From Oxyruncus cristatus (lineage: Eukaryota; Chordata; Aves; Passeriformes; Cotingidae): DNA of 64,000 nucleotides. A program made the position numbers and the translations under genes. The notes beneath the pieces are model-generated. The model made no database searches, was not told where the DNA came from, and was given only the letters and a program-made list of their open reading frames with translations. Position 1 is the first letter of the stretch. Every line of letters starts with the position of its first letter. The stretch spans positions 1,411,046 to 1,475,045 of the forward strand of contig VXAY01002475.1 in the NCBI GenBank assembly GCA_013399855.1, written 5' to 3'. Shown here one piece after another: positions 1 through 14,200 of the stretch.

Positions 1-3000
1 CAGGAGACTGGCACCTCTCAGGTATCAGCTCTTAGTACAGGGGTGCCCAGACAGCAGCCTGGGGAGGAAGGAAAGTGTCAGCTTCCATCTCTGGGCTTCC
101 AGCCCCTGCAGGAGCTGGGAACACTTGATACAACCTACACCCAACCAGCTGCTCAGCACCTGGGAGAGAGCACCTTCCTCCTCTTGCACCTGTAACCTTC
201 AGCCTAGGAAAGAAACACACACCCTGGCAGCCCATCCTTCAGTGCCCATCAGCTCCCAGGATGGTCGTGGAGTGATGGTGGGATCACTGAACCCAGCACA
301 TTAAGGATGGTGAATCACAAAGGGGTTTTTAAGCACAGCTAACTTTAAGCATATACTTACACTAACAACCGCGGACTCAAATGCAAATTTAAAAAGCACC
401 TATTGAAACACGAACAAAAGCTTAACTGGGGCCCCAACTGTCAAGACATCTCCAGAACGCCACAGTTAGTGGTAACAGCAAACGGGATTATCTAGTGATG
501 CTTCGGCAATCTCTATGAAATAAGTTTGGTAGTCTTACACCATGAACCACACATTCATTATTATAACAATTTGTATTACTATTTGTAGCATCTAGGGAAC
601 CCCAATCAGGGCTCTATTGTGTGACAGACTGTACAAGCACACAAAAATAGGATGGCTTTTATAATGAGTACATCACAAGCCCCACTACCATAATTAACAT
701 TGATTAGCATCGATGCAAACAGCATGGGAAGACAAAGATTGAGCCAGTTTGGAAGCTGAGGTACTCTCTCACCCTTTAAGGTGGCTCCTCTGGTTCCCAA
801 CTGCAGAACAGAGGGGAGGCTGTTTCACTGGGGAAGACTGCAGCCTCCAGTGCTCCCAGCTCCCAGGAGCACATTCTAGGACACAGGATTCAAAGAGGCA
901 TCTTTGTCCCTTACTAATCCAGTTTCTACCACAGGCAACTACATGGCAACCACCACCATCAATTCTGATCAGAAAGGACAGTTGGCAGCCTCTGATCTAC
1001 TCAGTGTATTAGAAAAGACTCCAGAAAGCCAGATCCACTTAAAACAAAATCTCAAAGGAGTGACCTTAATGGACATGGGACATATAATAAACTTCCTCCT
1101 TCCAACAAACAGCCCTTGCTAAGTCTGTAACTATCCTATGCATCTTCTCATCCCAAGAATATGGGATATTGAATATGTTGATTGCATTAATGAAATTACC
1201 TTCGCTAACCAAACTGAGATTTCAGACCCAAAAGCGTCCTAGGAACCCTCCTCTCCTCCAAAATGTTTCTGAACTTCTTTTATTGCATAACCTAACCAAA
1301 TACAGACACCTGGGAATTTACTGCCACATTCAGCACTATGGAAAATATATCCACAAAAAATACCTTCACACTAGAAATTTTGTTCAGTTCCCCATGTCAT
1401 AACCTAACTTGCAGTCTGCTGCCTCTTCAGGACTTGCTGCTTGTTTCAAGAATTCTCACATGCTTTAAACTGAACATATATGTAAATATTTGCAGGATTA
1501 AACTGTAGCCACAATTTCAAATGCAATCAGGATACATTTGCGTGCTCAGTTGTAGTTGGGGTCCAGTGTATTGCTATTTTTTTTGCTGTTCTGGTAAAGT
1601 TTCCTAAATTTTTTTTCTAATATACTTCCTACAATTTCACTCACAGGGAAATGAAACATAATTCTATAAAGCCTAAAAATAAACTTGGATCTGCTAAAAA
1701 ATTCATCATTTCACTCCCAGGCTTCCACCAGCTGGGCTTGTCTGCTTTAGTTTTGACACCCCTGAGAGCTACAAGCATGACTTACAAAGATGAGCAAGTT
1801 TACATGAGAATGATGAAAAGATCCATTTTTTTTTTTTAATCTTTACTTTGCCAAAATACTGTCCTGGGCGCTTATTACTTCAAGACCTTTATTTTTGGCA
1901 ATTTCTCACTCCCCTTTAATACGGTACTTCTGTTATTTGCAAATTTGGAGAGGTAATATCCAAATACATGTGCTGCTTTACACATACTTCTTTCAGCTTT
2001 GCTCATTACATTCGTTAAACTATTTAATTCTCAAGGATCTACTGGAGATACAGTGAAGACCCCCTGAACACCAGTTAAGAATAAACCAGTAATGAGAATA
2101 AATTACACACGCATATCAATTGCTACAAGTCCTGTAAGGAGTGAGACCTTTCTACATCAACATCTGCTGCGGAATTAAATCTGATACATTAATAAAGCTC
2201 TCCCCACCCAAACCAAACAATGGAAGGGTAACAGTTACCCGATCAGTTAAAAGAACAAACCTTTTAAATAAATAAATTTGCGCCTCACCAATTTATGTCA
2301 CTGTGGTACTTAAGGCGAAACCTTTTAAAGGAATAGATTTACTGTGCATACAGATCTCCACTGGGTATGTGTAATTATGCAAAGGAAAGGCATTACTTTT
2401 AAAGTGGATGAATGGCTGATACTTTTTGATTTACTGCTAGAAACAGAAAAATGGTAATGGCATGAAATAAGCATTTGCAAAACCGTTGTGGCAGACGGAA
2501 AATGTTTGATTTACCTAGGGCATCCATCAGGTTCTATATTTTAGATCAAAGTAGATAAATGGAAAGGCAAATGGATATTTGAGAGAAAAAAATCTACTGC
2601 TTTTCTGTCAGCCCTGCAACGAAGTTAAATGTTTGGATGAGGAAAAAGCCCAAGGCTCTTTGGATGGAAGGAAGTAATGATTCATCACTGCTCTGGCAAC
2701 TACAGCTTTCTGTATTTACCTGAAAAGGTGACATGGAAGTCATTGTCACATTCTGGACTTGATTCTTACAGGAGATTTGAAGGCAGCTGGCAGAGCTGAG
2801 CATTTCCCCCTGACACTGGAAACAGACAATGAATACCCTGGGTCATATTTTCCTCTCAAGTTCTAATTGTTCACTTTCTTTTTCTTTCCTCTTCTGTTTG
2901 AATTTACACTGGTGAAGAAAGTGTCTTCCAGTTAGGACACATCCCCCCAAAACTGAAACCCACTGCCTTCTCAGACCCTGCTGAAGTCTGTGCCATAGGA

Positions 3001-3912
3001 AAGCTCACTGAAGGTGGGGTAAGGCTTATGAACAATTACCTGTGACAAATCAGGAGATCAAAAAAATCAGCTTCTTCCTATGGCAGAATTCTTCCTAGAG
3101 GTTCCCAGTGAAAAGCATGATGTCTGGTTGTGCCACGATCCTGTTCTGAACTCCACCTATACCAGAATGCATCCCCAGGAGCTGTGTAGTGTGTGCATTG
3201 TGTCCAACCCTTAAAGCATCACCAGCCCGGTGGTACATGTGTTGCACAGATGGTCTGAAACATGCAGAGTTAATCCAAAATGTTTGGGACACATCCAATT
3301 TGTTGTGCCTGTGAAAATCCACAGGAGGGCACATGCACAGGAGCCCCAGGCACATGGGATGCACTGTGAGTGTGCACACCACGTGCAGTGGCCATTTCCA
3401 GTTAGTGTCAGATTTGCTGTTCGTGCACAGTAGAAGGGATTTGCTCATGTGCTGAGAAAAGGCTGGGATTACTAGACATCTGGAAATCTTGACAAACACA
3501 CACAATCCTTGAACATAACCCTCTTGACAAAACGTCTGGTGTGGGAAGGACACATCTGGACAAATTAAACATATGTCCCTCTGCCTGCTCCATTAGGAAA
3601 TAATGGAGAGTAGGGTGTGGCCTCTCCAGCTCCACAGTATTTGGAACAAGAACAGCAAATCCACCAGCTACTTTTGCATCCATTTATTCTATGGAGGGGT
3701 CCCCCAGCTCTTAAAAAGGCCAAAGACCAATCAAAATTCACATATCTTGCCTAGACAGGTAAGAAGCCAGTAGGACTTGTAATTACACAATAACAGGGAG
3801 CTGCTCTCTAGGATGCTCATTTCATACAATTATCATAACAAAATAAGCAGACTCCTGGTCCCTGGTGACTTACATGGCCTGTTTTTTTTAACTCAGTAGC
3901 TTATCCTTGACC

Positions 3913-4085
3913 ACGGAAATACTGGAACAGGTTACCCAGAGAGGTTGTGGAAACATCATCCTTGCGGATATTCATAACCTGTCTGGATAAGATCCTGAGC
4001 AACTTGTTTTCATTGACTGTGCTTTGAGCTGGTGGGTCAGACTGGATGATGCTCTTTCCAGCATCCACTGTTCTGTAATTCTGTG
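3913..4085 (+). repeat. CR1 LINE 3' fragment
   Basis: Contains ACAGGTTACCCAGAGAGGTT, then GAGCAACTTG, GACTGGATGATGCTCTTTCC and the terminal TTCTGTAATTCTGTG, all in CR1 order. Heavily diverged and 5'-truncated. Confidence 0.88.
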
Positions 4086-4883
4086 GTGAAGAACTTTTCC
4101 TTCAGTTTTGTAGATGCACTTCCCTTCCAAGAAGTAGCTGATTGATCATACCTCTACCATGGTTATCACTGTATACAGAGTTCAAAGATGCTGTGTTTGT
4201 GGAGCAGACCAAATCCTCTGCAGTAATAAACCTAAAATTACTAAAAAAGTAGTTTTACCAACAAGAGACCAAGAGGGATGTTGCTGGCCCTGTGATGCAA
4301 TCCAGTATCTGTGGCTGGTAAACAGCCCTCATACAAAAGGCTTTACATACACAGATGTTTACATACAACATCTTCATACCAGGCTCAGCAAGCAGCACCC
4401 AGGCCCTTTCACACCTAAATGCCCTTCAGTCTTCCCTCCTCTCTCCCCAAGCTTATCTTTAGTTACGTCTCTCTGAAATAACAATCCCACCACAGACTTC
4501 CACATACATAAACTCTTCAAATGAAGAATCATAAGACCACCAAATGCAGGACACATGTACAGCTATATGTCAATGTACCTCTGCAAGCTGCAGATTTGTG
4601 CACATCCAGGGACACCTCAAAGTTGTGCACTCTGTCTGTAGAAAAATCCATTGCAAGCTTCCATGCAAGGAACAAAATAAGCATTAAAATATTGAGCTAG
4701 AAGTAAGGCCAGACCATATTTCTCCTCTTGCAATAAATCAGCACTATATGTATACATTAAATCCAATCCCCTGATGTGTCCGGTTTCAGTGATAAAAACT
4801 TACTGAGCAGGGCAAAAGTTATTGGGCAGAGATCAATATTCTTGCTTGTTGTCCTTGATTGGCAATAATGTGACGCCTTCTCC

Positions 4884-5270
4884 TTGACTGTAAGAGGCGC
4901 TTTTGTGATTTGGGAGCATGAAGAAATTCTGTACTCGACAGATTTATACAGCAGGAATACGCTAATGTCCTTTGACCCGCTTAAGAATAAATACGACCTA
5001 CCAAATTGTCATTTTTATGGGTATTTACAACTGAGGCACTTTGTAAACCTTAGAACTAATATTTCCCAAAGGAAATCTGTGCTCTCGAATCTTGATAAAT
5101 TATTGAAAAATACAAGCCACTACCAGCCCTACAAATTTTCTCCTCTATTTCTCCTATTTTTAGTTACACAGGAGTTGTCAAGGCAGATTGGACCACTGAT
5201 CTATTTCACCAGGTATGTTGCTGCAGCCGTGGTTAGTCAGAGGAATCCTGTAATATTTTCGGCTACTTGA
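4884..5270 (+). pseudogene. L1/Tx1-type LINE ORF2 remnant
   Basis: An open frame contains LMSFDPLKNKYDLPN directly followed by CHFYGYLQLRHFV (about 4960-5047). This pattern (SFxxLxxKYxLPxxxFxxYLQxRxFV) is characteristic of the C-terminal part of ORF2 in L1/Tx1-clade LINEs of fish, amphibians and reptiles. The frame stays open for 128 codons, but no reverse transcriptase or endonuclease motifs are present, so it is a truncated piece. Birds mostly carry CR1, so a recognisable L1-type piece is unusual. It could be an old fragment kept by chance or by exaptation. Confidence 0.6.
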
Positions 5271-7317
5271 TCAAGGCAGCGTAAAACCCAAACCTATTTC
5301 CTGAAACTTGAAGGTTTTTTTGGTGCACGACTGAAATATTAGTTATATAATTCTTTACATTCTCAAATTACTGTTAGAAGAGTATTACAAACTCTAATTT
5401 GCACAGCTCAAATGCCACCAGCTGCGTTTGCTGTCATGAATGCCTCAGCTGATAAACAGGAGTAAGAATAAGCAAGGAGTAGAATAAGCCATCCCAGTTC
5501 ACCCAAAATCCAGTGCTGTCCCATGGGTGTAGGGCAGATATTCCATTAATTGAATAACTTGTTGCTGAGCAACTGCATCCTTAGGTTCTTAACTCTGCAG
5601 GCCAAGTGACCCAGAAGCCTTCATTTAATTGGTGTATCTTAGCTCCACCTCACCTACCCACCCCACTTGCCTCACAAATTTCTTCCACCACCTTCATGCT
5701 GTCTCTGCCCACAAATGCTTTCAGAAAAGACAAACTAACTCCCCACAGAGGAGTGATGGAAACTAATGAGAGATCAGGACCTCTGCCCTTCATAAGCCTC
5801 CTCTGGAAGATGACAGCACATGACTATACCTCTGTAGCTTGGTCTTAAGGAAACAGAAGTTTTCGACACAAAACTGATTATTAACATTGTCGTCCATGAC
5901 AGAATAGTTGAAAGCTATTTCCTTTTATCCTTATTTGCCATCTGAAAGTTGACAAAAAGTCAACACTACGCCGGGCAGTATCTAAGACACGAGTCTTAGA
6001 GAAACTTATTGTTTCACCTCTTGGTTATATCACTGTACAATGGCACAGAAGCTCTCAAAGATTTTCAATACACCAGATTTTGACTAAAGCATCATGACGT
6101 GGCACTCAGCTCTACTTTTACTCCATTTCTAAGGGCAGCTGCTTTTCTATTTTTCTTTGCGCATCTGTGGACAACAAAATCTTTTCTCTCTCACAAGAAT
6201 GTCTTCATTAAGTCAGTTTCTGCCTTCAGCTTATTCTTAGTCTTCTGCATACTATAATCTATGTGTATGCACAAGAAAGGCTTGAGAAGCAGACTGAATA
6301 AGCAGGAAGCTGGAATAAACAATGAGGCAGGAACTGCACGAAACTTAAGCATCTTTTCTTGCCTTTCCTGCACTGCCTTCCTTTTCATCCTTGTTTACTG
6401 CTGAATTTGGGATTCCTCCTACATTTGTATGAAAGAGGATTTCAGTGTCCTCTGTTCTGTGACCTCTTTCTGGCAGCAGCATGACATGGCCCATCTAATA
6501 CAGTGACTGTGGCACAACGTCAAACAATTCTGAGTTTAAACTGCTATCTTGAACACTTGTTTTCATATCAGATGGGGCAAATTTAGATATGTGAAGTTTC
6601 TTGTACACTTAACTTACACTTTAACACTTTATGTTGTTCACTAAGTAATAAAAAGGTCCTAAGTGCCCACCAATTCATCAGCTCCTACTCCTTACACTGG
6701 ATTTTCCATTTCCCTTTGCACAGGTAGCAGGACACAAGCAAAAATTGCATTTTAATAAACAAAACACTCAATAACCCAGTAATCCATGCACCAAGAAGCA
6801 TCTCTGTCCCCTTCATTTCAAGAAGAGTGACGTCCTCTGAAAAAAGAAACTATGAAACACTAAACATTTGCTGACACTGAATTTACGTTGTGAAACAAGG
6901 AAAATCTGACAGTGACAGGAAGGAGAGGAGTTAAGCATAGATAGGGAGTAATACTTTCAGCCCAAATCAGCAAATCCCTTCTTGATACCTTGAAAAATAC
7001 CTGATATAAGATGAACAAATTTTTTAATCAAGATAATTACCCTCACACATCTTTTCCTATCCTTAAGTGTTTAACAAGGAACATCTTAGGCTCTCCTTAG
7101 CTCTACTACTTCTAAAGCTTCAAACTGTAAGCAAAGAAACAGATTATGTTGTGAATTGCAACCTTCTGCCTCACGTGAAAGGCTTTCCTGTTTGCATTGC
7201 AGAAAGACTTTTTTCTCCTGAAAATTATCTGTGCATTTAAAGATTAGGGTGAAAAAGCATCTACTACTCCCAAGATTTCACTAGAAACCATCTGGCCTTA
7301 CTTTTAGTTCGGCAGCA

Positions 7318-7378
7318 CACCAGGGAAGGTTTAGGTTGGATATTACAAAAAACACCTTCACCAAAAGGTTGGTCACAT
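7318..7378 (+). repeat. CR1-like internal fragment
   Basis: GGGAAGGTTTAGGTTGGATA, TTACAAAAAACACCTTCACC and AAAAGGTTGGTCA match the CR1 segment that normally reads 'AGGTTTAGATTGGATATTAGGAA..TTCTTCAC..AGGGTGGT'. It is short, with no tail. Confidence 0.65.
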
Positions 7379-10309
7379 CTACTACACACTGTGGCATTTC
7401 AGCCCAGAACAAGAATATCTCAGCCCAATTCTCTACCCTTTCTGAAAAAGACATCCTTTAGGTCACAGAGACAAGCACTGTTAGTGGGCAACAAAAAAGC
7501 CACGGCCAGTTCTGTTCCTAAACTCAACTTCCAAGTCCCTCAGCACAGCAAACACTGTCAGGGCAAAGGCACGGGTAGTAAGTGAACTTTAAAGGTTTCT
7601 TTTTAAAGATAGATACATCTAAATCTGCTCTTGGTCCAAGGAGCTGAGAATTCCAAGCCTATATTTTTCTACAGGTATCACCTCCCATACTACCAAAATT
7701 ATCCTGTAGAACATCAGCTTTCACTCGGGAAAAAATGTCTCCCTAAGCACACAACAGCAGGGATGATCTTGGAAACACAGCCCAGGTGCAAGCTCACAAA
7801 GTCTCAGCTGAAGAGGCTGCAAACAACCTGACACTACAGCAAACATCCCCATTCACTTCTCTCAGGAGAGCCATGCAACGCAGCAGCTTGTCATGGACTT
7901 CAAGATTTTGCTAAAGCCAAATATTTTGGTTTCCTTTGCCCTTCCTGCTCTGCCAGGACTTGCCCTCAAGTTCTCTACATTCCTCAGTCTCCCCACAGTG
8001 ACCAGTGCGTTGGAATAGGTGCAGCAAACAAGAACTGGACTCTAAGTTGTAATTAGGGAGTCTGCAGAGTCAAAAGAATGGGATGAAAGAACACCCTAGA
8101 AGCTGGGTAAGTTGCCAAAATGGCACTTAAGAAAATCTCTGAAAATTGTCCATAAATCTTACAAGTTTATATATTTTCAGCACCAAAACAGGTAAAAATT
8201 CATTTGTCATATTAAGAACAGATAAAAATATTCAAATTTTATGGATAAAGTGAGAGTTTATGAAGATTTATACATTGATTTAGACCACAAAGTCTATTAT
8301 TACCAGTGAGTTTTATTTACCTGTAATTTCACTAAGGAGACCCCATTGTACTAGGTATCTTTCCTGTTCTAAAGGTGATACTGAATCTTCATGCAAAGTC
8401 ATTTTGCTACATAAATGGACACTTCTGTTCTCTCTGTTGGGACCATAAGTTAACAGCAGGAACCACACATGAAGTTTGGGTGGGCAATTACTGTTATATT
8501 TTCACAATCTATTTTTTTCTTTCTGCTCAGCATAGAACAGACAGAAGTAAGAACAGTAACCATGCAAGAGCAAGATCTGAGAGAAAGAAGGGATCCAACA
8601 AGAAATGGAGGCTACTATCTGACATTTTAAAAGGGCAAATTGAAGGCAATCAACACCCTACAGAACGCTCAATGTAAGATGAGGTGATAGCTTAGGCTAT
8701 ACTTAGGATAGTGTAATGAGGCTAACAAGTGCTGTGTGTTTTAATGTAAATTAACACAAGATAATCTCTTCACATATTTAAGTGATGCACTTCAAGTTAA
8801 TTAATACATATTTAATAGAAGTCTTCTTGAACAGCTGTTATTTACTTCTGGAGTTTCTACACATTAGCACTGCCTGCTTTGTTCTGCTCTGAAGTTGTTC
8901 ATGCTCCAAAGTACTTTAACAACTTGGGCTGTATAAAAATTGAACAGTCTTCCCAAAAGAGACAGGCTTTCTGATAACTTAATATTTTCACGTTAAATAT
9001 TCAAACACTTTCTGAACAAAAGGTCAAATTCTACTTACAGCATCTGTGTGAAACAGGCAAGCAGATGCTTTATGCTGCTAGACAAATACTTTTGGCACGA
9101 AGAATGATATAGAGCTGGCGATCAGTCACATTTTCAGGCTTTAAAAATCAGCTTTCCTTTACTTCCGTTCCCTAAATTCTGCACTTGCCATTCATATGTA
9201 ACAATACACACCCAAATTATGGCCCCCTTCCACAAGTATTACACAGCGGTGTGTTAAATGAAATCCTGACAGTGGAAGTGCTGCCTACAGCACTGATTGC
9301 ATGTTATGAGTATTACACCAACTCATTAGGGCCTCTGCCTTAAACAACTGCTGCCCCTGACATCACTGCCTTTACACCCTGCATACAGCACTGAAGTTCT
9401 CACTTCCCCCTGTTATTCAGGTGAAAATCCATTTGACTTTCAAGCCCTTCTGGGTTTTTAGGAATAAGCAGAAACCACTTCAAAAAACATGCTGGTAACA
9501 CATTTTCCCACTCACAGCGATGAATGTGACTTTTGACGATAGTCACCAGTTCCTTTGAAAACAACTATCATCACTGAGAAACTGCCAATACACTGAACAA
9601 GCAGTGTATCAGTTGTTTTCAGCTGACCACTTGAAGATTTCTACTCTTCTTATGGCTGGCAAGTGCTCATTGCTTGCATGTCAGCCTTTCCAGCTTACAG
9701 GTTTACTGGAAATAACTTTCAAAATTGGCAACAATTGTATTAGTATGTACCTGCTGGGACAACCTTCATTAAATCTTCTGTGCAATGATGTATGGAAACC
9801 CGTACAACTTGTGAGGGGCCTGAAAACAGTCCTAAATGCACAAAGATCAAAACACATTTACTGACACAAAAACGTGTTTATACACTTGCTTTGATATTTG
9901 CAATATAACTTCCATTAGCATCAGCAGAAGCTTGATGCATAGACAAAGGAAAGAGAGAGATCCCAGAGGACAAACTTCACTCCCAGTCCCAAGGAATGAA
10001 AACATTTGCCCACATTTTATACAGCCATGACATGACAGGTATTCTTTGGGTTCTTTGACTCTTACTTAGAGCTGAAACATCAAATTCAAGAGGAATCTCT
10101 TGCAACATACACAGTGAGAGTGAAACTAATATTTTCCCTCTACATTTTACATGAAAAATGAAAATCTGTGTTTATTTGTTAGCTTTGGTAGAAAGGTTTC
10201 TATCATACTTATATCTCATGCATTGGAAAGAACCCGGCAGTTTTTAACATCACTAATACCAGTCTGGAGAGGTACAAAGCTGGAGGCACTTGCTGAAAAA
10301 TAATAAACC

Positions 10310-11035
10310 TTTATTAAAATTTCCGATTTTCGCAAAAACATTTTGACTAAATTCCAACTCTACTTAAAATATAATTATTTACATTTATTCTCTAATAAGT
10401 ATTGTAAGTAAATCAATATACCAATTATCTTAAACTTTTGTGTGTCATACAATCACTTCATTTTTGTAATAAATGCACAGTTCTAATGAAAAAATAATGA
10501 TCTTGAACTTTAAAAGAGCCCTTCATTTGAAGAGATGAAAGTGCTGTATGTACATTCATTCATTATGTCTTACAGCCCCTGTGTGATGTAGGTACTATTA
10601 TCATCTTACAAAGGGGGAAACTGAAAGGCTAATTACCTTATCCAATTTACAATACTTTTAGCTGTAAACTTAGGGCATCCTATTGTACTTAAAGGCAAAG
10701 CAGAACACAGCTCACCTGTGATGAATATCTACCATAAATTCTTAAACTCCATAAGCATTTCAGTTATAGGAGAGGATACATCACACAGGCCTTCAGGATT
10801 GGGTTTGCATGGATGATGGCTTTGAGCACCACAGAAATGTGCCACCCAGAGACAAACATCAGAGCCCCAGTTCACTGCAAGGTGTCACTGTGTTTCCCAG
10901 CTAGTTATGGAGATGATGTGCATTTTTATTGATGTTATTCACCATTCAGCCACGCATTTGTGCTTTAATTCTGTACAACGTACCATACTGCATTTTATAC
11001 ACACGCACACAAGCAAATACTGTTTACTGACAAGC
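10310..11035 (-). other. Probable 3' UTR of the BtpA-family gene
   Basis: Below the stop codon the minus strand carries AATAAA hexamers at 10930-10925 (about 105 nt past the stop) and at 10315-10310. Either could end the message; the choice cannot be made from sequence. A MIR-like SINE lies between them, so a transcript ending at the distal site would carry it in antisense. Confidence 0.45.
10562..10690 (+). repeat. MIR-like SINE fragment
   Basis: The stretch TGATGTAGGTACTATTATCA followed by TTACAAAGGGGGAAACTGAAAGGC and an ACCTTATCCA tail matches the MIR core (consensus idea: GAGGTAGGTACTATTATTATCCC, then GAGGAAACTGAGGC, then AACTTGCCCA). Several substitutions and gaps fit an old copy. Confidence 0.65.
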
Positions 11036-11226
11036 TCATTCCCTCAGCGTACTTATGTGCTCCATAAATTTCTTTACTCGGTCAGGATCAACAGCATTTG
11101 CCCAATAACCTTCTTTCTTGAAATACGAACCAATTATTAGAGCATTTGCATCCAAGTAATTCCCCACATTCTCCAGAGTCACTCCAGACCCAATCAGCAC
11201 AGGAATCTTCACAGCGTGCTTAACCT
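11036..11226 (-). CDS. BtpA-family gene, terminal coding exon 7
   Basis: Acceptor CTCTTCAG above 11226, stop TGA at 11038-11036. It encodes residues 210-272 with PVLIGSGVT, the phosphate-binding-like end of a TIM barrel, then LIIGSYFKKEGYW and a C-terminal helix. The frame runs straight to the stop with no disruption. Confidence 0.95.
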
Positions 11227-14200
11227 CTGAAGAGAGAGGAAAACCAAAATTAGGGTCAAACCCTGTCTTTGAAACTCTTGATAAAGACTTTAATTTGCCT
11301 AGTTTTTCAGCAAAAAAGGTATCAAGAAATTCATGATCACCGTATTTATTACTTTACTACAGAATGAAACAAGTTCTCTAGAAACAAAACACCTTTAGCT
11401 CTAAACATCTGTTAAGAAAAAAAAAAAAATCTCACTTTCTACATTATGTTCTATGAAACACTTCATATATTTGCTTCTATGAAAAATAGCTGTGATGATA
11501 CAGACACCAGTGATAGCTCCAACCAGTGTTCCAGAAGTCAAAAGCCAGAAAGAGAAGTGGTCTTTATCACTACTAGGAATGTCATGGAACAAAAAAAGCC
11601 ACTTATTTTTCCTATATACAGTGTTATTTAATCATCTGATCTTTTACCTAGCTCCAAAAGAAGAAATAGGAAAAAAAGAGGCTCAAAATATTGTAGATCT
11701 ACTTCATCTGTCAGGCACAGGAGTGGATCTCAGCCCTCAGTCCTGGTGAGCACGTTCACTGTGAAACGTGTGTCTTCTCACAGACCTGACTGTGCAGAAA
11801 CTCAGTTACCAGAGTTCACATCTTTTGGAATAAAACCTAAAAGGGATGGTTGTTTCAAGCATGGAAAGGTTCCCCATAGATAAATGAAATATTATTACAG
11901 TATTTGCTGCAGAACTTGGGTCAGTACTAGCTTGAGGGGAGGGAAGCCCCGTTCAAGCATCCCTCTCATCCTCTCGTTTCAAACTGACCATCCTAAGAGT
12001 CACTCATAGGGCTGGGTGCTTCATGCCTTATAGAAACGTTGTGAGGCATTATTTCTGACCTTTAAAAACATATAAATTGGCTTAATTGGTAATTATCTGA
12101 TGTAAGGTGGTTATAGCTTGAGGTAACTAGGGGAAAGCACATATGCAACAAATAAAAGTCGGCTTCAAAACACTGCCTAAATGAAGTTTCATCAGAAGCC
12201 TAACTTATTAATTATGCTTCAGGGAAGACTAATTATTTATCACCTTCCTACTTCACTGAAGAAAGGGGATCAATTAAAATGCTCTTGAATCTCTTTTTAG
12301 GTCACATGCCCTACCATTTTTCCATCTAGGAACAATAACCCCTTTTTAGAAACATTTTTACACAAAAATGAAACCATTCCACACAGCCCTTCCTGAAAAT
12401 GTAAAACAGATCACATGGATCATGCTTATATGATTGAAACTTTAGTTATTTCTATGCATATTTGATATTCTTAGTCATTCTGCTTACAGCAACAAAACAA
12501 CTCATTTTTAGTTATTTATAGCATGCTTACTGATATCCTGTTCTAGAAAAATCAGATTTTTTTTTATAAAACCTTTATGATCTTAGAAATATCCTATCTG
12601 CTTTCTACTGATACCAGTGCAAAATTAGGGTGCTACAACTGACCACAGATTTGTGCAGCAGTACTTCAGTGTATCCCCAGAGGAACTGGGCTTCAAGTCA
12701 ACATTTGTTTTTATGACAAGTGCGTAAGGCACATTAGCAGGTAGTGGATTCATAATTATTTCACATCAGCAGGAACAACGAAGAGCCAAATAATTAAACA
12801 GAGCACGTTCACATGGGTCTGAGGCAAAGACTCAGCCCCACTGGGCAGAGGGAAAAACCCTGAGACTGATCTGAAACTCTAAAACACCCCAAAGCTTTCC
12901 AAAGGAGCACGGTATCCAACTGCTGCTGTGATCCACACATGACAAACGGAGTCCACACACATCTCCTGTGCTGGAGATTTATTCAGACTGACAATGTGAA
13001 GAACAGCAAAAGGAGTGCTCAGTGTGCAGCGAGACTGCGTTACCTCATTAGGAATGCTACAGATGCTACTTTTAAGTCCTTTCCAAGCACATCAAGCCTA
13101 AAGTTGATTAGTAGAAGGTGATTTGTCTATTGGCTGTGTTAATACAAATTCTAACCTGTAAAAGAAAATAAAGCAACAGCAGTGAGATGTGCTTTTGCAT
13201 GGCAATGTTCAGTCACTGTCAAAATGTCTCTAAACACAGAGCTTTGCTTTAAATCTCTCAGCTTTCTTGGCTGTTTTTTTGTTTTTGTTTTTTTTGACAC
13301 AGTGAGAAAAAGGAGACAATTCCGTGATGTTACAGTAACAAGACTGAAGTTCACACAACTCGCACGTTTCTCTGTTTCAATGGGCTGTAACTAGAGGGCA
13401 CTGTGCTCTTTCTTGTGGCAGCACAGCTGCAGACAGGTCTTTAATAAAATCCAAAGAAATAGTGCTTGGTTGCAAAGCACAATGAAAGCATTTGAACTAC
13501 GGTATGCACAAGTTTCATGAAATAAAGGCCAAATGCTCCTAGCTTGAAAACAATGACGAAGAGCGGCGTAAAAATAAGCACCACTGTGCCAATAACTTGC
13601 TCGACTACTCTTCTTTAACAGCTTTTTCATTGCAGTGATCACTGTACCATACACAGCACTATGTTTATGGTAATGGTCCACTGTAACAGATTTTTGGTTT
13701 TTAATTCAAAGGACTTATTCTCTGCCATTAAATCTAGGGCTTAGAAAAAGTACTGATCGCTCACGTCTCCTGTTTATCTCTGAGGGCACCACAAAGGCAG
13801 CAGCCTCTATTTTGACCATCAAAAGATGAGAGGGTGAATCAGTCTTGATGCCCCTTTTATGAACAATAATTAAGGAGGTGACAGTCACAGCCAGCTGTTG
13901 GATTTCATTATGTACCTGTTTTCCACTGGTTACACAGCTGAGGCACTTTGCTTTGTGCAAAGAGATAACTGAGCAGTCATTGTACAAAGCTTTGGTCACT
14001 TAAAATACAGACTGAATGCAAAGCAGGTATCGCAGCAGTTATATCCAAAGGAAAAAACCTGGTAGATTCACACACTCCAACCAAAGAACATTTCACAAGG
14101 CAGCAAACTGGAACAAACTTCTACAACCTCTTAAGTGAAAAGATGGTTTGTTAATGAATTGCAATTGAAAACGCTCAGCTATAATTCTTCTTAACAATCT

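Larger units (their letters stand above)
1..10309. other. No coding gene recognised (downstream of the BtpA-family gene)
   Basis: Apart from two CR1 fragments and the LINE remnant, I see AT-rich unique sequence with short chance open frames and no exon chain. I looked for exons of genes usually near CCNE1 in amniotes (C19orf12, PLEKHF1, POP4) and recognised none. Confidence 0.5.

Noticed and set aside
3095..3553. 152-codon minus-strand open frame
   Set aside because: No recognisable motif, composition rich in Cys/His by chance, and no supporting splice or neighbouring exon.
13391..13999. Two minus-strand open frames inside intron 6 of the BtpA-family gene
   Set aside because: They do not fit the exon chain, show no family resemblance, and lie between exons that join perfectly without them.
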